Below, piece after piece: positions 21,130-30,190 of a DNA stretch of 64,000 nt. The DNA lies in contig JAEILZ010000008.1 in NCBI GenBank assembly GCA_018873225.1, positions 1,302,001 through 1,366,000 of the forward strand. Direction: 5' to 3'. The notes beneath the pieces are model-generated. The model did no database searches and was not told where the DNA came from. It worked only from the letters and a program-made list of their open reading frames with translations. Numbering within the stretch: the first letter of the stretch is position 1; the number at the start of each line of letters is the position of its first letter. The DNA is from [Phialemoniopsis] sp. UDSM-2020. Its lineage: Eukaryota; Ascomycota; Sordariomycetes; Thyridiales; Thyridiaceae. The translations under genes and the position numbers were made by a program.

Positions 21130-21330
21130 ACTCTCGTCCATCCGTCTATCATCGCCGCTTGCTGTGCCCGACGCATCTTCTGGACTCTGGCCATCTGTGC
21201 GGGCCTGGGCGTCATCTCGTTCGCGTGCTCTCTGGCGGTCATTATCGCAGAGGCCGATGTCTCTGGCGACTTTCATTATGGTCTAATCATCTGGGCTTCT
21301 TTGAGCTTCGTCTGGTGTCTAGCCTCGCCC
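21130..21330 (+). pseudogene. Fragment of a membrane protein, unassigned
   Basis: Encodes two hydrophobic segments: IFWTLAICAGLGVISFACSL followed by AVIIAEA, and YGLIIWASLSFVWCLASPIW. It is probably a piece of a multi-span membrane protein. The family was not recognised. Confidence 0.4.
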
Positions 21331-21367
21331 ATCTGGCTGGGTCAAAGACGCGAGCAGACAGGCTTTC

Positions 21368-21530
21368 ATGCAGCAGCAGGACGAGAGATCTTGGCCGTCA
21401 AAGAGAGAATACCTAGAAACCCACTACAAGATTCTGCGCAGGGAAGGCGGCGAGGCCCTCCGGGGTTCCACCGCTACTTATAGGGCGGACCCGGCCATGG
21501 CCGAAGACGATATATATATATATGTCGATC
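21368..21530 (+). pseudogene. SF1 helicase (NFX1/ZNFX1-type) N-terminal fragment
   Basis: Encodes DERSWPSKREYLETHYKILR followed by REGGEALRGSTATYRADPAM and AEDD, interrupted by a (TA)n tract at 21511-21523. The pattern W-x-S-x-x-EYL-x-x-HY-x-LLRE-(D/G)-x-x-x-LR resembles the region before the helicase core of UPF1-like NFX1-type helicases. A P-loop piece of such a helicase is 6 kb downstream. Confidence 0.45.
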
Positions 21531-21599
21531 ATGCATATCAAGCACGTGTACTCGTCATCCTTCTCGCAAGATGGCGCAGGACTTCCGCGAAAGCCCGCC

Positions 21600-22200
21600 G
21601 CCTCCCTTTGCGGAGAAGAGCAGCGCAGAAAACTGGGCGATGGCATCGCTCTTTTGTCGTGCCATCACAGCTTTCCTCTCAAACCCAGACACGATGCGGA
21701 CTCGCCAGTCCTATATATATATATACATACATATATCTATCATGTTGAGAGAGCCAAAGGCAGACTGCCGACAGGGCAGCTGAGATCCTTGTGAAGGAGC
21801 TCAAGTCGAGGTTGGTACAGGTCTCACTACGTTCCAGACTCAAGTCACAACTCCTTTGCGAGAACTACAAAAAACGCATCCTCAAACCCAAACACCCAAC
21901 ATGCTTCGACCGCCTCAAGGAGGCTTTCCCCAAGAACCAGAAATCCGAGCAAGGTAAAGACACTGAACATTGCCAACAATGTAGAACGATCACCGAGGAT
22001 GCCCGACGACGCGTTAACCAACAGCTCTGGGAGACTATCGCTCCCCTCGATCAACCAAGGTAGCTTTTGTTCGCTGCGAGAGAGCCAAAGTCAAAGTCAA
22101 GCCGGCGCGATACTTCTACACCCAGTTGCCTATCCTCGCAGCACCCAAGAATGACATCGACGGGACCGGACTCAAAGCACAGCAGTTGAAATACTACTGC
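21600..22200 (+). pseudogene. Recurrent family 4 pieces (copy 1) with (TA)n tract at 21712-21737
   Basis: Encodes EKSSAENWAMASLFCRAITA, broken by a TA-rich tract. Further on come KVKPARYF-type residues (near 22090), matching EKSSPENQVMAWLFWTVITV and KAKPARYFSS at 29715-29880. The sequence between the two is unassigned but coding-like (SQLLCENYKKRILKPKHPTC). Confidence 0.45.
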
Positions 22201-22339
22201 TGGATTGTGCGGGGTCGTACAATGTACGATTGACCTGTTGAAGATGGCCACAAGCCCACCGATGCAGAACAAGTTAGCACCTCAGAGTCACTGAGTTATC
22301 TCGCCGACCTCGCATCATTCGACTCCAACGGCATATCGC

Positions 22340-22740
22340 ATGCTGCCAGGTATGGGCCCTGGCCGGCTTCCGTGCCGTCACAATCTGGCCTCGAGTCCCC
22401 GTCACCCGCTTTGCTCAACGCCAGGGATGACCGCACATTCGAGACCCTCAAGAACCTGCGTACCTCGGCCTTTGGCGCGGAGTTCTCCAGTCTCGCAGCA
22501 CTCGATAGCAACGCGTCGGGAAGCAGCTCCCCTGCGAATTGGGCAGTGGACGAGCACTTTGGAAAGCGCGCAATGCATTCGAGCGCGTTCCGCTACGCCA
22601 AGCCGAAGCTGATGAGCAGCAGCGCCTTTGTGATCGCCAACGACGAATGTGCGTGCTACAGACAAGAGAGAGCTGTTCGATATTATATACGTATATATAT
22701 AATCAGCCTGATCACTTCGTTACACGGCTAGGGGCGACCC
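22340..22740 (+). other. Unassigned coding-like segment ending in (TA)n tract 22681-22702
   Basis: One frame runs through LLNARDDRTFETLKNLRTSA, FGAEFSSLAALDSN and WAVDEHFGKRAMHSSAFRYA. It is coding-like but not recognised. Confidence 0.35.
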
Positions 22741-23490
22741 AGGGTTGCCTTCTGTCCTCCCTCCACTGCCAAACACCGAGTAGTTCCAGACGGATAAGGA
22801 CGCAACCTACGGACCTGAGGAGACCTTTCGAGTTGGCATGGCTTGCCACCAGTACGGCTGTTGTTCAAGCCAGCACGAGTGGAACGGCTGGAGGTATGAG
22901 AGCAAGCAGTGCTTGTATTTCCACCAAGCTGGCCTTGTCACCCATCCTCCCCAGACCGAGGTCACGAAGGAGCACAAGCAAATTTTGCAGGAGTTCGGCA
23001 CGGCACCACTACCCCCAAGTCGGACGTCAAGGAACGTTTCAAGGTTCACTGCATCACCCGAGTCGGCACTCAACAATACGGAGGCCATTTTTCTGAAAGC
23101 CCCGCCCGAGGTTTTAAGGCGTTCGCCGCCACTCGATGCTCCCGCAGGCCGTTCTCCTGTGGCCGCAACGGAGCGTAATGTGGTTCACTCCTCTTGTTCG
23201 CCATGGTAGCAAACTTGTGGCTGCCACTTGTTACTACAACGCGGACTGCCAGCTCAAGGATTGTACGGAGCACCAGTCGTGTTACAACGACATGGTAAGG
23301 TCAAGCGGGCTGATAGTCTCACAATCTCGAGAGCCGGCGAAAGGACACGGCCAGCCAGGCGCTGCATGTAACCAGAGGCCGCAGCTTCGGCCCGATTCTT
23401 GTTGTTCTGTCTCGACCTTGGGTCAGCCAGTCCAGGACCCGGTACTTCGCGAGTATCACACCGGCGACCTGACATCGTTGGCAGTGGCTG
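22740..23490 (+). other. Unassigned coding-like segments
   Basis: Frames change several times. One reads ATYGPEETFRVGMACHQYGC and another KSDVKERFKVHCITRVGTQQ. No family was recognised. Confidence 0.3.
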
Positions 23491-23499
23491 CAGGCTAGC

Positions 23500-24178
23500 C
23501 GGTGGGGTTGATCGCCCATCTAAGCTATTGGAGCATAGCTCAGAGCTCGAGTGGGACTTTTTCTACAGCACGTCTGCATTGGCCGAGAACCACGTTATCG
23601 AAGCTGTCGCCGCTGAGGATCGGACCGGCCCCAACGAGCCGATTATGGAGGAAGGAGGAGAAGGCAGCCAACGAGCAGCCTGATGAATACCTCGACCTGT
23701 TTGTAGGATTCACGACAGTGCCCAGGCCACGATCTGGGTCAACATCGCTATTCTTGGCGTTGTCGCCACCATTGCTGCTGGTGTCTGGATGAGTCCGATG
23801 GCGGCGGCCAGGGAGAAAAGAAGACCCCGAGAACTTCTTCTTCCTCCAAAGCCTCCTGGAGCGACCACTGGAGACTTGGAGAATCCCGTCAATCCATACG
23901 ATGGCGGGATTAATAAGCAGCAGTCTGCTGTTGCTAGTGGCTCACCGTCGAAGATCCCGAGACCCCGGGCACCTCCCGCGGATGCCATACATTCCCAGTA
24001 CCAGAACTTCAGTTTCCCCGGCAGGACTAACAGCCGTCACCGCACTACGAGTGAGCAGCAGCAGGCTGCCCTTCTGAGTCCGAGCCTGATTCCAATTCTG
24101 GGCTCCTCAAGAGAGGCCCTCTATGGCCCACCGCGCGTCCCGACCCCTCAGCGGGTGACCTTTGACGAGAAGGATTGA
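23500..24178 (+). pseudogene. Recurrent family 1 piece, longest copy (copy c)
   Basis: In broken frames it encodes SSEWDFFYSTSALAENHVIE, EQPDEYLDLF and a membrane-like segment (WVNIAILGVVATIAAGVWM). It then runs 130 codons in one frame through TGDLENPVNPYDGG, SPSKIPRPRAPPADA, HSQYQNFSFPGRTNSRHR, SEQQQAALLSPSLIPILGSS and PTPQRVTFDEKD. It joins the two halves that are separate in other copies and so gives the order of the ancestral gene. Confidence 0.65.
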
Positions 24179-24224
24179 GAAGGAGGGGAAACGTTCCCAG
24201 ACCGCACAACTGTCAACCGCTTTC

Positions 24225-24423
24225 AAACCATGTTGGCCTCTCGAACGAGGTCCCTGCAGATCGCTTCAGTGCCAAGGGAGTCTACCACCCCGACGAGGAA
24301 TATCATGGCACAGCCAACTCCACCAAAGCCTACTGGCTCGAGCAAGACTTCCGGGTGTTCGACGCAAGCTTCTTCAAAGTTGTCCCGAAAGAGGCCGAGG
24401 CGATGGACCCACAGCAGAGATGA
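24225..24423 (+). pseudogene. Polyketide synthase ketosynthase N-terminal fragment
   Basis: Encodes VPADRFSAKGVYHPDEEYHG, TANSTKAYWLEQDFRVFDAS and FFKVVPKEAEAMDPQQR, followed by a stop. The order P-x-DRF, YHP, F-LEQD-x-x-x-FDASFF and EAE(A)MDPQQR is that of the N-terminal part of fungal type I PKS ketosynthase domains. The catalytic Cys region does not follow. Confidence 0.85.
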
Positions 24424-24539
24424 GGCTCTTTATATTGCAATCTTTGATGTCTTTACATTCTGATATCGTTGCGATCGTATCGCCGCTCTCTCGTCGACAC
24501 ACTCACGTCTGCGAGTTGTTATGTATCATCTCGTCTTGG

Positions 24540-25388
24540 TCGCAGATCTGCTAGAGGTTTCACAAGAGGTTGAACAACTTAGACGCCTGTCAGCCGACCA
24601 ATCGCACAAGATCGAGGATCTCTCAAATCTCCTTGTCCCATACAGCCCTTCTGCCCACATTCCAGGACTGGATTACGACGGCTCTCAGGGGCCGGAGTAT
24701 TTTGACATTGATCAGTTCATCTCAAACGATGCGTACGACAACGAGTCTGCTTTCAACCATGGCGATTTCTCCGGCACAGAGTACCTCCTATGCCATCATC
24801 GCCGTTTTCCATGTCATACCTATCTTGGACTCCGAGTCTGGGGTACATATTTATATATATATCTATCTACATACCAAAATCGCAACTATCACGCAGCGCC
24901 CCTATACAGGAGGCCTGGACCAGAACCCTCCAGAAGTCGACATCACATGGGCAGATATGGATGATGCTGCTTTCGACCCCAATCAAGAGCTCGTCGTGGA
25001 TTTGAGGTTGGTCTATGCAACGGCACCTCCTCATCAATCAACCATTCGGTGCAATCCGCAGTGGGACATGGACCTTGTCGGTCCATACTCGTATCGACGT
25101 CTAGATCCGGACTACCACGAACCTCCGCCGCCGAGTACACCAGACTCGCTTGAGTCCTACTCCTGCAAGGAGTGTGACGGCCTCACGTGGCCGTGTAGTT
25201 CGGCGTACATAGAGGCATCGAAGAAGCACCCGAGCCACCACTCATCGTACAACTACGGTACGATGTCCAGCATGATGTCCGACATGAGAGACAAGTCCTT
25301 TTCCGGAACGTCGAGAAGCATTCTCGTCCAAGTGCCACCGTGGGCCTACCACTACCTCATCTTGGCTCAAACGGCGGTGGTCTTCTTC
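24540..25388 (+). other. Unassigned coding-like segments with (TA)n tract at 24846-24870
   Basis: One frame has LEVSQEVEQLRRLSADQSHK and LDYDGSQGPEYFDIDQFISN. After the tract comes MDDAAFDPNQELVVDLRLVY, then CKECDGLTWPCSSAYIEA. The segments are not recognised. Confidence 0.3.
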
Positions 25389-25544
25389 TCACCCCTGCAA
25401 GCCACCGGAGCCACGACGACGGAGATGGCTCGCGACCGTGCCTCGGCTCAGAATGAGCCTGTTCGCATCGAAGTCATGCCTAACGGGCATATCCGTATGT
25501 CTTCCTATGACATCTTTGGCGGTGGTGTCGAGAGCCTCTGTTAA
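25389..25544 (+). pseudogene. Recurrent family 3 piece (copy 2)
   Basis: Encodes [19 protein letters not shown], then [19 protein letters not shown] and YDIFGG, then a stop a few codons later. It is the best match to 14028-14194. Confidence 0.55.
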
Positions 25545-25734
25545 GATGGGGGTGTCGCAGCTTGCATATACTTTGGCCGACTGGATGACTAGACGCAAGC
25601 AGCCGTCTCTTTTTAAATGTGATTGTCGCTCTACACATCGCGAGCTCTGTTCGGAGAACTTATCGCTTGCTTGGGTGAAGCTCAATCCAAGCCTGGGTCC
25701 CTTCTGTTCCAATCTGCAAGCGCCTACTACTCTC

Positions 25735-25835
25735 GTTCCTTGGCCCTCGGCACCATCTGGACAGCCACTCCGAGCGAGTGTCAACTCGTTCGGCTTTGGC
25801 GGTACAAACTCGCATGCCGTACGTTTCAGGTACAG
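25735..25835 (+). pseudogene. Polyketide synthase ketosynthase C-terminal fragment
   Basis: Encodes [20 protein letters not shown] followed by GGTNSHAV. The string [16 protein letters not shown] is the signature at the end of type I PKS ketosynthase domains, where the His belongs to the active site. It lies 1.3 kb after the N-terminal ketosynthase piece with unrelated sequence between. Nearby QLAYTLAD resembles the KS-AT linker. Confidence 0.8.
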
Positions 25836-26085
25836 CAGCCATCCCTCCGCGTGTGAAGGCCCACTAGCCAACTTCTTCAAGAAGCTTCCAGCTGTCACCA
25901 TATGACACGAGCAGCCAGACTGCCATGATGGCCATGGTCGATTCATTCGACAATCTTTGAACTTCGGCCGATGCAGGGTAGCGACCGCGCGATGAGGAGC
26001 ACGGAGGCTACCCTTCCAGTGGCCGATTATTCGACGACTTTCTGGGCAGCGGTCAATTTTTCAAAGGCTGGGGCCTAAGTAGCCT

Positions 26086-26630
26086 CCTGTATGTTGATAG
26101 CTCCACAATCACCTCTGTCACGCCATGAATTGACTTGCACGCACCCAGCGACCCCGACACACGATCATCCCCGGGCCAGATCCCCTCGGCCGCCCAGGCC
26201 TCACAAAGCGCCCGAAATTTCGGGTCTCCTACAGCCGAACATGAACCCGTTCCAGACTGTGGCCGGTGGTGGTTGTTGGATGGTAAGTATTCATTCAGTT
26301 CGTCTCTAGCGTTGGTGGTTCCTGACATGCTACCGCAGGCTCCAGTGCCGACCCCTGAGACTCAGGACGATGACGGAGGCAGCGACTTTGCCTCGCAGCC
26401 TGAGTGGGACTTGTTCCTTGCTAATGCCGCACTGGCAGAGGACCACATCGTTGCAGTTTGCGGCCACTCAGGGCCCTACCGGCCCCAACGAAGCGGTCCT
26501 AGAAGGAGGACAAGCAGGACAAGAAGGACAAGAAGAAGGAGGAGGCAGCCAAAGAGCAGCCTGTGCCTTGTGTACACCTTGACTCGGAACCGAGGCGCTA
26601 TTCGAAGCTGACGCCTCACCATCTTGCCGA
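26086..26630 (+). pseudogene. Recurrent family 1 piece, N-terminal half with retained intron (copy f)
   Basis: Begins with an intron-like segment similar to that at 18410. It then encodes HDHPRARSPRPPRPHKAPEI, GLLQPNMNPFQTVAGGG and an intron at 26283-26338 (56 nt, GTAAGT to GCAG). It continues APVPTPETQDDDGGSDFAS, QPEWDLFLANAALAEDH and a Lys/Arg-rich stretch. The intron has the same length and place as in 17180-17780. Confidence 0.6.
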
Positions 26631-26766
26631 GGATGACTAAGTATGGCAATGCCGCCACTCAGTCATTGCCGGTTGAGAAGCGGCTTAAGGACTGAGACGA
26701 TCCCCTGGGGCAATTCTTGGACTCGCTCGCATCGCCGAACTGGCCGGACCTCCTGGAGGGAGAAAG

Positions 26767-26910
26767 ATGGTCCAGTCTGAGACACTGGCAGTCAGCACAG
26801 AGGGTTTCTACCAGACCATGGCCGGCATCGGTCCTGACTACTCCGGCCCTTTCAAGTCCATTCTTTCTTTGGAGCGAAGGTTTGGCTTTGCCTTCTGTGG
26901 TTTCGATCAC
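26767..26910 (+). pseudogene. Polyketide synthase dehydratase-region fragment
   Basis: Encodes STEGFYQTMAGIGPDYSGPF and KSILSLERRFGFAFCGF. F-Y-x-x-x-A-x-x-G-x-x-Y-x-GPF is the start of the second hotdog half of PKS dehydratase domains. It is consistent with the ketosynthase pieces 1-2.5 kb upstream coming from one PKS donor. Confidence 0.65.
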
Positions 26911-27028
26911 AAATTTCACGATAGAAACCCGATCCACTCCCTCAGGTTCAACTTGAATATCCGACAAGCTTCGAGCCGGCTCGACAAGATCATATGAGAA
27001 CCGCTCGTGGCCTGAGAGCATCGAGGCG

Positions 27029-27672
27029 TTGGGCCGGAACATCAAGGCCAGGATTGTGGGCCTAGTTGTACTTGGATTGTATTGTCGAACCTTCTGGCAT
27101 CGTACCGTTCTCGCACTATTAGCCATCGACCCTGCCTGGCCTGTCCTCGAACGTTGGACTTCTCTTCGTCCTTTTTTCGAAGTTGATCAGTCCGCTGCAT
27201 ACATTGCTACAGACCCCAACTTGGACCTGGCTACGATGGTGGACCGTCTGCCCCCGTCCATCGATACTTCGAAACCGGACTTCAATGCTGTCACAGAGAT
27301 CATAACGATCAAAGAGCAGTTGAAGAACTGCAACATCCTCGAGGCCCTGCCACCGACAAACGAGCACGAACAAGTCCTTCTACAGTGAGCTTCTGTCGCT
27401 CGAGGGAACAATGATAGTCGGCTCGCCCTTCGAGAAGTTCGATGATAACAACGGCCCAGTTCTTCTCGCAGTCCTGAAGTCGCTGATTCACTTCATCCAG
27501 GACGTTGCCCCAGGTCACCATAAGCGTGTCTCGAGTCTAGATGAGTCGCAAATTGAGGCTCTGGTCCGGAATCGTCTCGAGAGAGCTGGCCATCATCCAA
27601 GGCCCTCCTGGAACCGGCAAGACTTTTACCTCGGTGGCTGTTCTCGAGGTGATGCTGGCGAATCGTCATTGA
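27029..27672 (+). pseudogene. SF1 (UPF1-like/NFX1-type) helicase fragment with Walker A
   Basis: The last part encodes LDESQIEALVRNRLERELAI followed by IQGPPGTGKTFTSVAVLEVM, with the P-loop codons at 27601-27624 (one base of frame change before it). LD-x-SQ-x-x-AL and QGPPGTGKT are motifs Q and I of SF1B helicases such as the UPF1 and NFX1-type groups. A stop follows shortly after and no later helicase motif is seen. The preceding 350 bp are open and contain DPAWPVLERWTSLRPFFEVD, probably from the same donor. Confidence 0.7.
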
Positions 27673-27752
27673 GATGCGAATGAGTGCTCATGTTGGCCGT
27701 ATGGCGCTAGAGTCTTCCTCAGTCTGGGAAAAGGGAAGTATATACCTTTTTC

Positions 27753-27957
27753 TATATATACTCAACATCCTTCTCCCCCGCCCATGTCCTCCTTCATCTT
27801 CTTCTATATATATTCAACATCCTTCGCCCCCGCCCACGTCTTCCTTCATCTTCCTCTATATATAATCAACATCCTTCGCCCCCGCCCATGTCCTCCTCCA
27901 TCCTTTCTATATATATTAAACGACCTTCGCCCCCGCCCATCTCCTCCTTTCTTCACC
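27753..27957 (+). repeat. 52-bp minisatellite, four units, each starting with a TA tract
   Basis: Units start at 27753, 27805, 27857 and 27908 (periods 52, 52, 51). Each begins TATATATA, then TCAACATCCTTC, then a C-rich GCCCCCGCCCA block and a TCCTCCTTCATC-like end. It links a TA tract to a fixed neighbouring sequence, unlike most other tracts in the block. Confidence 0.85.
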
Positions 27958-28084
27958 TACCTCCACCTCATTCCTCACATCCCGTCTTCGACGACAACGA
28001 CTCGCTACCATCCCCCTATATATCTTCCTTCAAACTATATATATATCGCATCCACAATATCCTCCCACCGCATTCGAGACGAGC

Positions 28085-28900
28085 CTCCCGACTTCCATCC
28101 ACATCCGCTCCAAAAAGCGGGATGGACTGGAGGAACGAGCTAACCGTCCTCGTCGTGGCCGGCCTCCCACCCCGACGTCTCTTAGCAGGGTCGATACCAT
28201 TACGGAGCCATCTGCGGCCCCGGCGGTCGTTAGGTCAGTGAGCGGACGTCACCCAAGCCGACCTGATACGCCTATCCCGGGCCCATCTTCACCTGTTGCT
28301 CGGTCGCCAGGTGCGTACTCGCCGCCCGCGGGCTTGCCTGTCGTCCGAGACTTCGTTCGGAGGGATCTCCGTGCCATACTCCTCGGAGATGAGGATGGTG
28401 ATGTCACTCTCTCACTCCGGGCCATGGTCGGAGACTATAACCGTCGTGGTGGTCTGGAGGTCAGCCTAAGCCTGAGTACTTCCTTGCGGAAGTATGGCCG
28501 ACACTGTGTGACCCCCGACCAAGAAGAGAGCCAGCTTTCTATTAGGGAAGTCTTGCGTCGTGTCCCGTCACCACCGCCTTCGCGAAGGTGTAAAGCACCC
28601 TACGTCGCCACCCCAGAGAGCTTCCCATCCACTCGACACTACGCAGACTCGGAGGACGATTTCACCCGTCTCCAGTACCGAGAGTACTTGACCGCCAAGC
28701 TCCAGGGCCGCTGTCTCGATCCTCCCGAGAAAGACGAGAACAGCACCGTAGTCAGCGGTCTTAGCGTGCCCGTGACCGTCGGCGGTGCCAACCCAAGTGA
28801 CGGCAGTCTGGCACAGCCGAAGCCCGTCTCTGTCCGCTCCGAGTTCCGCACAGACCCTTTCTGTCCGTCGTGGTCCATGGAAAAGCCATTTATATTCTCG
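28085..28900 (+). pseudogene. Recurrent family 2, longest copy
   Basis: Begins SLPTSIHIR (as at 12205) and continues over about 230 codons in one frame with RPDTPIPGPSSPVARSPGAY, LLGDEDGDVTLSLRAMVGDY, GLEVSLSLSTSLRKYGRHCV, TPDQEESQLSIREVLRRVPS and REYLTAKLQGRCLDPPEKDE. It is a disordered N-terminal part of an unknown protein, possibly nuclear. It ends near a TA tract at 28927-28940. Confidence 0.5.
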
Positions 28901-28926
28901 ACATTTTCGAGATCTGGCCAGGCGAC

Positions 28927-28940
28927 GTATATATATTTAT
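28927..28940. repeat. (TA)n tract
   Basis: Short TA-rich run ending the family 2 piece. Two smaller ones precede it at 28017-28023 and 28036-28046. Confidence 0.8.
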
Positions 28941-29102
28941 CTCCACTCCAACGATCTTTCCTCCTAGGGAAACACATGTCACAGATCCCCCTTGTCACTT
29001 CACTCAGATTCAGCACTTATATCGCAGAAAAGCCCATAGCCGCCATACATTTCCAAAGTCGGAACCGCTTTCCGACACCTAGCATACATGAGACCGAGTC
29101 GC

Positions 29103-29490
29103 CATGTCTTCTAATAGCCACAACGATGAGTAAGTTTCTCCTGATTGCTCCTTTTTGGGCCATAAATTATCAGCCCCTTCAACACCCTGAATGCAATCTA
29201 TCTGCATCTACTTACTCTTTACAGATCTTCCGATAATAAACACCTCCCCCCTGGATAACGTCCGAAAGAGCCTCGATAAGGCTAGCTGGGCCTCTCCGGT
29301 AAGTGTAATCGCTGTCGAAGGTGAGGGGTTCGAAACCGAGGAGGGAGGACATGAGAAGAGCAAGGGCATCATCCCCCCAATATACCAGGATATCGACGTC
29401 GGACCCGGCCGCCAGATCCTTGTGAGCCTGCCCAGCCTCTACGGGGCCGAATGGTTGTCCGACCACCGGAAACCATCCTGTCCTGCTTGA
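29103..29490 (+). pseudogene. 5' end of an unknown gene with two intron signals
   Basis: ATGTCTTCTAATAGC is followed by a donor GTAAGTTT and an acceptor TTTACAG. It then reads a short exon (LPIINTSPLDNVRKSLDKAS) and a second donor-like GTAAGTGT. No continuation is recognised. Confidence 0.35.
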
Positions 29491-29699
29491 CGATCCAACA
29501 CCCCCTGCATAACCCGCAGCCTCCGCAGCCCACGCGCCCGCCGTCGTCTGGCACGAGCGTCAACATCACATTGCAGCTGGCCAACGGCATGCACATCGCC
29601 TGCACGCGGAGCGACCCCAACCCCGGCGACGATACTACTGAGAGTCTGGTGCTGACCCGACGACCTGAGACAACGTTCAATCCCGGCTGGCTAGGGCCT

Positions 29700-30190
29700 C
29701 CGGAGCTGTGTGGTTGGAGAAGAGCAGTCCGGAGAACCAGGTAATGGCGTGGCTCTTTTGGACTGTCATCACAGTTCTTTTCTCAAACTCAGAGAAGTTT
29801 GATTTTATCGATGGGGACTCGCCATTCCTCATCAAGCAAGCTGAGAAGGCCAACGGCAAAGCCAAGCCGGCGCGATACTTCTCGTCACTACCATCAACCT
29901 GTTCGCCCAACATGAACTCGCCCAACATGAGCTCGCCCAACATGAGCTCGCCCAACATGGGCTCGCCAACATCAGATGAAGAAGACACAGACTTCATGTG
30001 GAAGTTCTACCACGCGAAGCAGAAGAACCCCAACCTGGAAGGCATGGCGCTCCTTGACGCGATCTTCGAAGGTGACCCTGACGGCCGCCAGGGCTACATC
30101 GGCGACTTCATCAAGAAGAGTCTCAACCAGCCCTACGATGCAGCCGAGCGCAAGTCTCTCATCGCCAAAGCCATCCCCAGAGACTGTCAA
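29700..30190 (+). pseudogene. Recurrent family 4, longest copy
   Basis: Encodes EKSSPENQVMAWLFWTVITV, IDGDSPFLIKQAEKANGKAK, PARYFSS and four units of SPNMx. It continues DFMWKFYHAKQKNPNLEGMA, DAIFEGDPDGRQGYIGDFIK and DAAERKSLIAKAI. The first part matches 21600-21710. The product is unknown. Confidence 0.45.
29903..29962 (+). repeat. 15-bp coding minisatellite, four units
   Basis: Four copies of TCGCCCAACATGARC in frame, encoding SPNMN/S repeats inside the family 4 copy. Confidence 0.85.

Noticed and set aside
27753..27957. CRISPR-like array
   Set aside because: Units are contiguous with a period of 52 bp and no variable spacers; it is a minisatellite in a eukaryotic genome.
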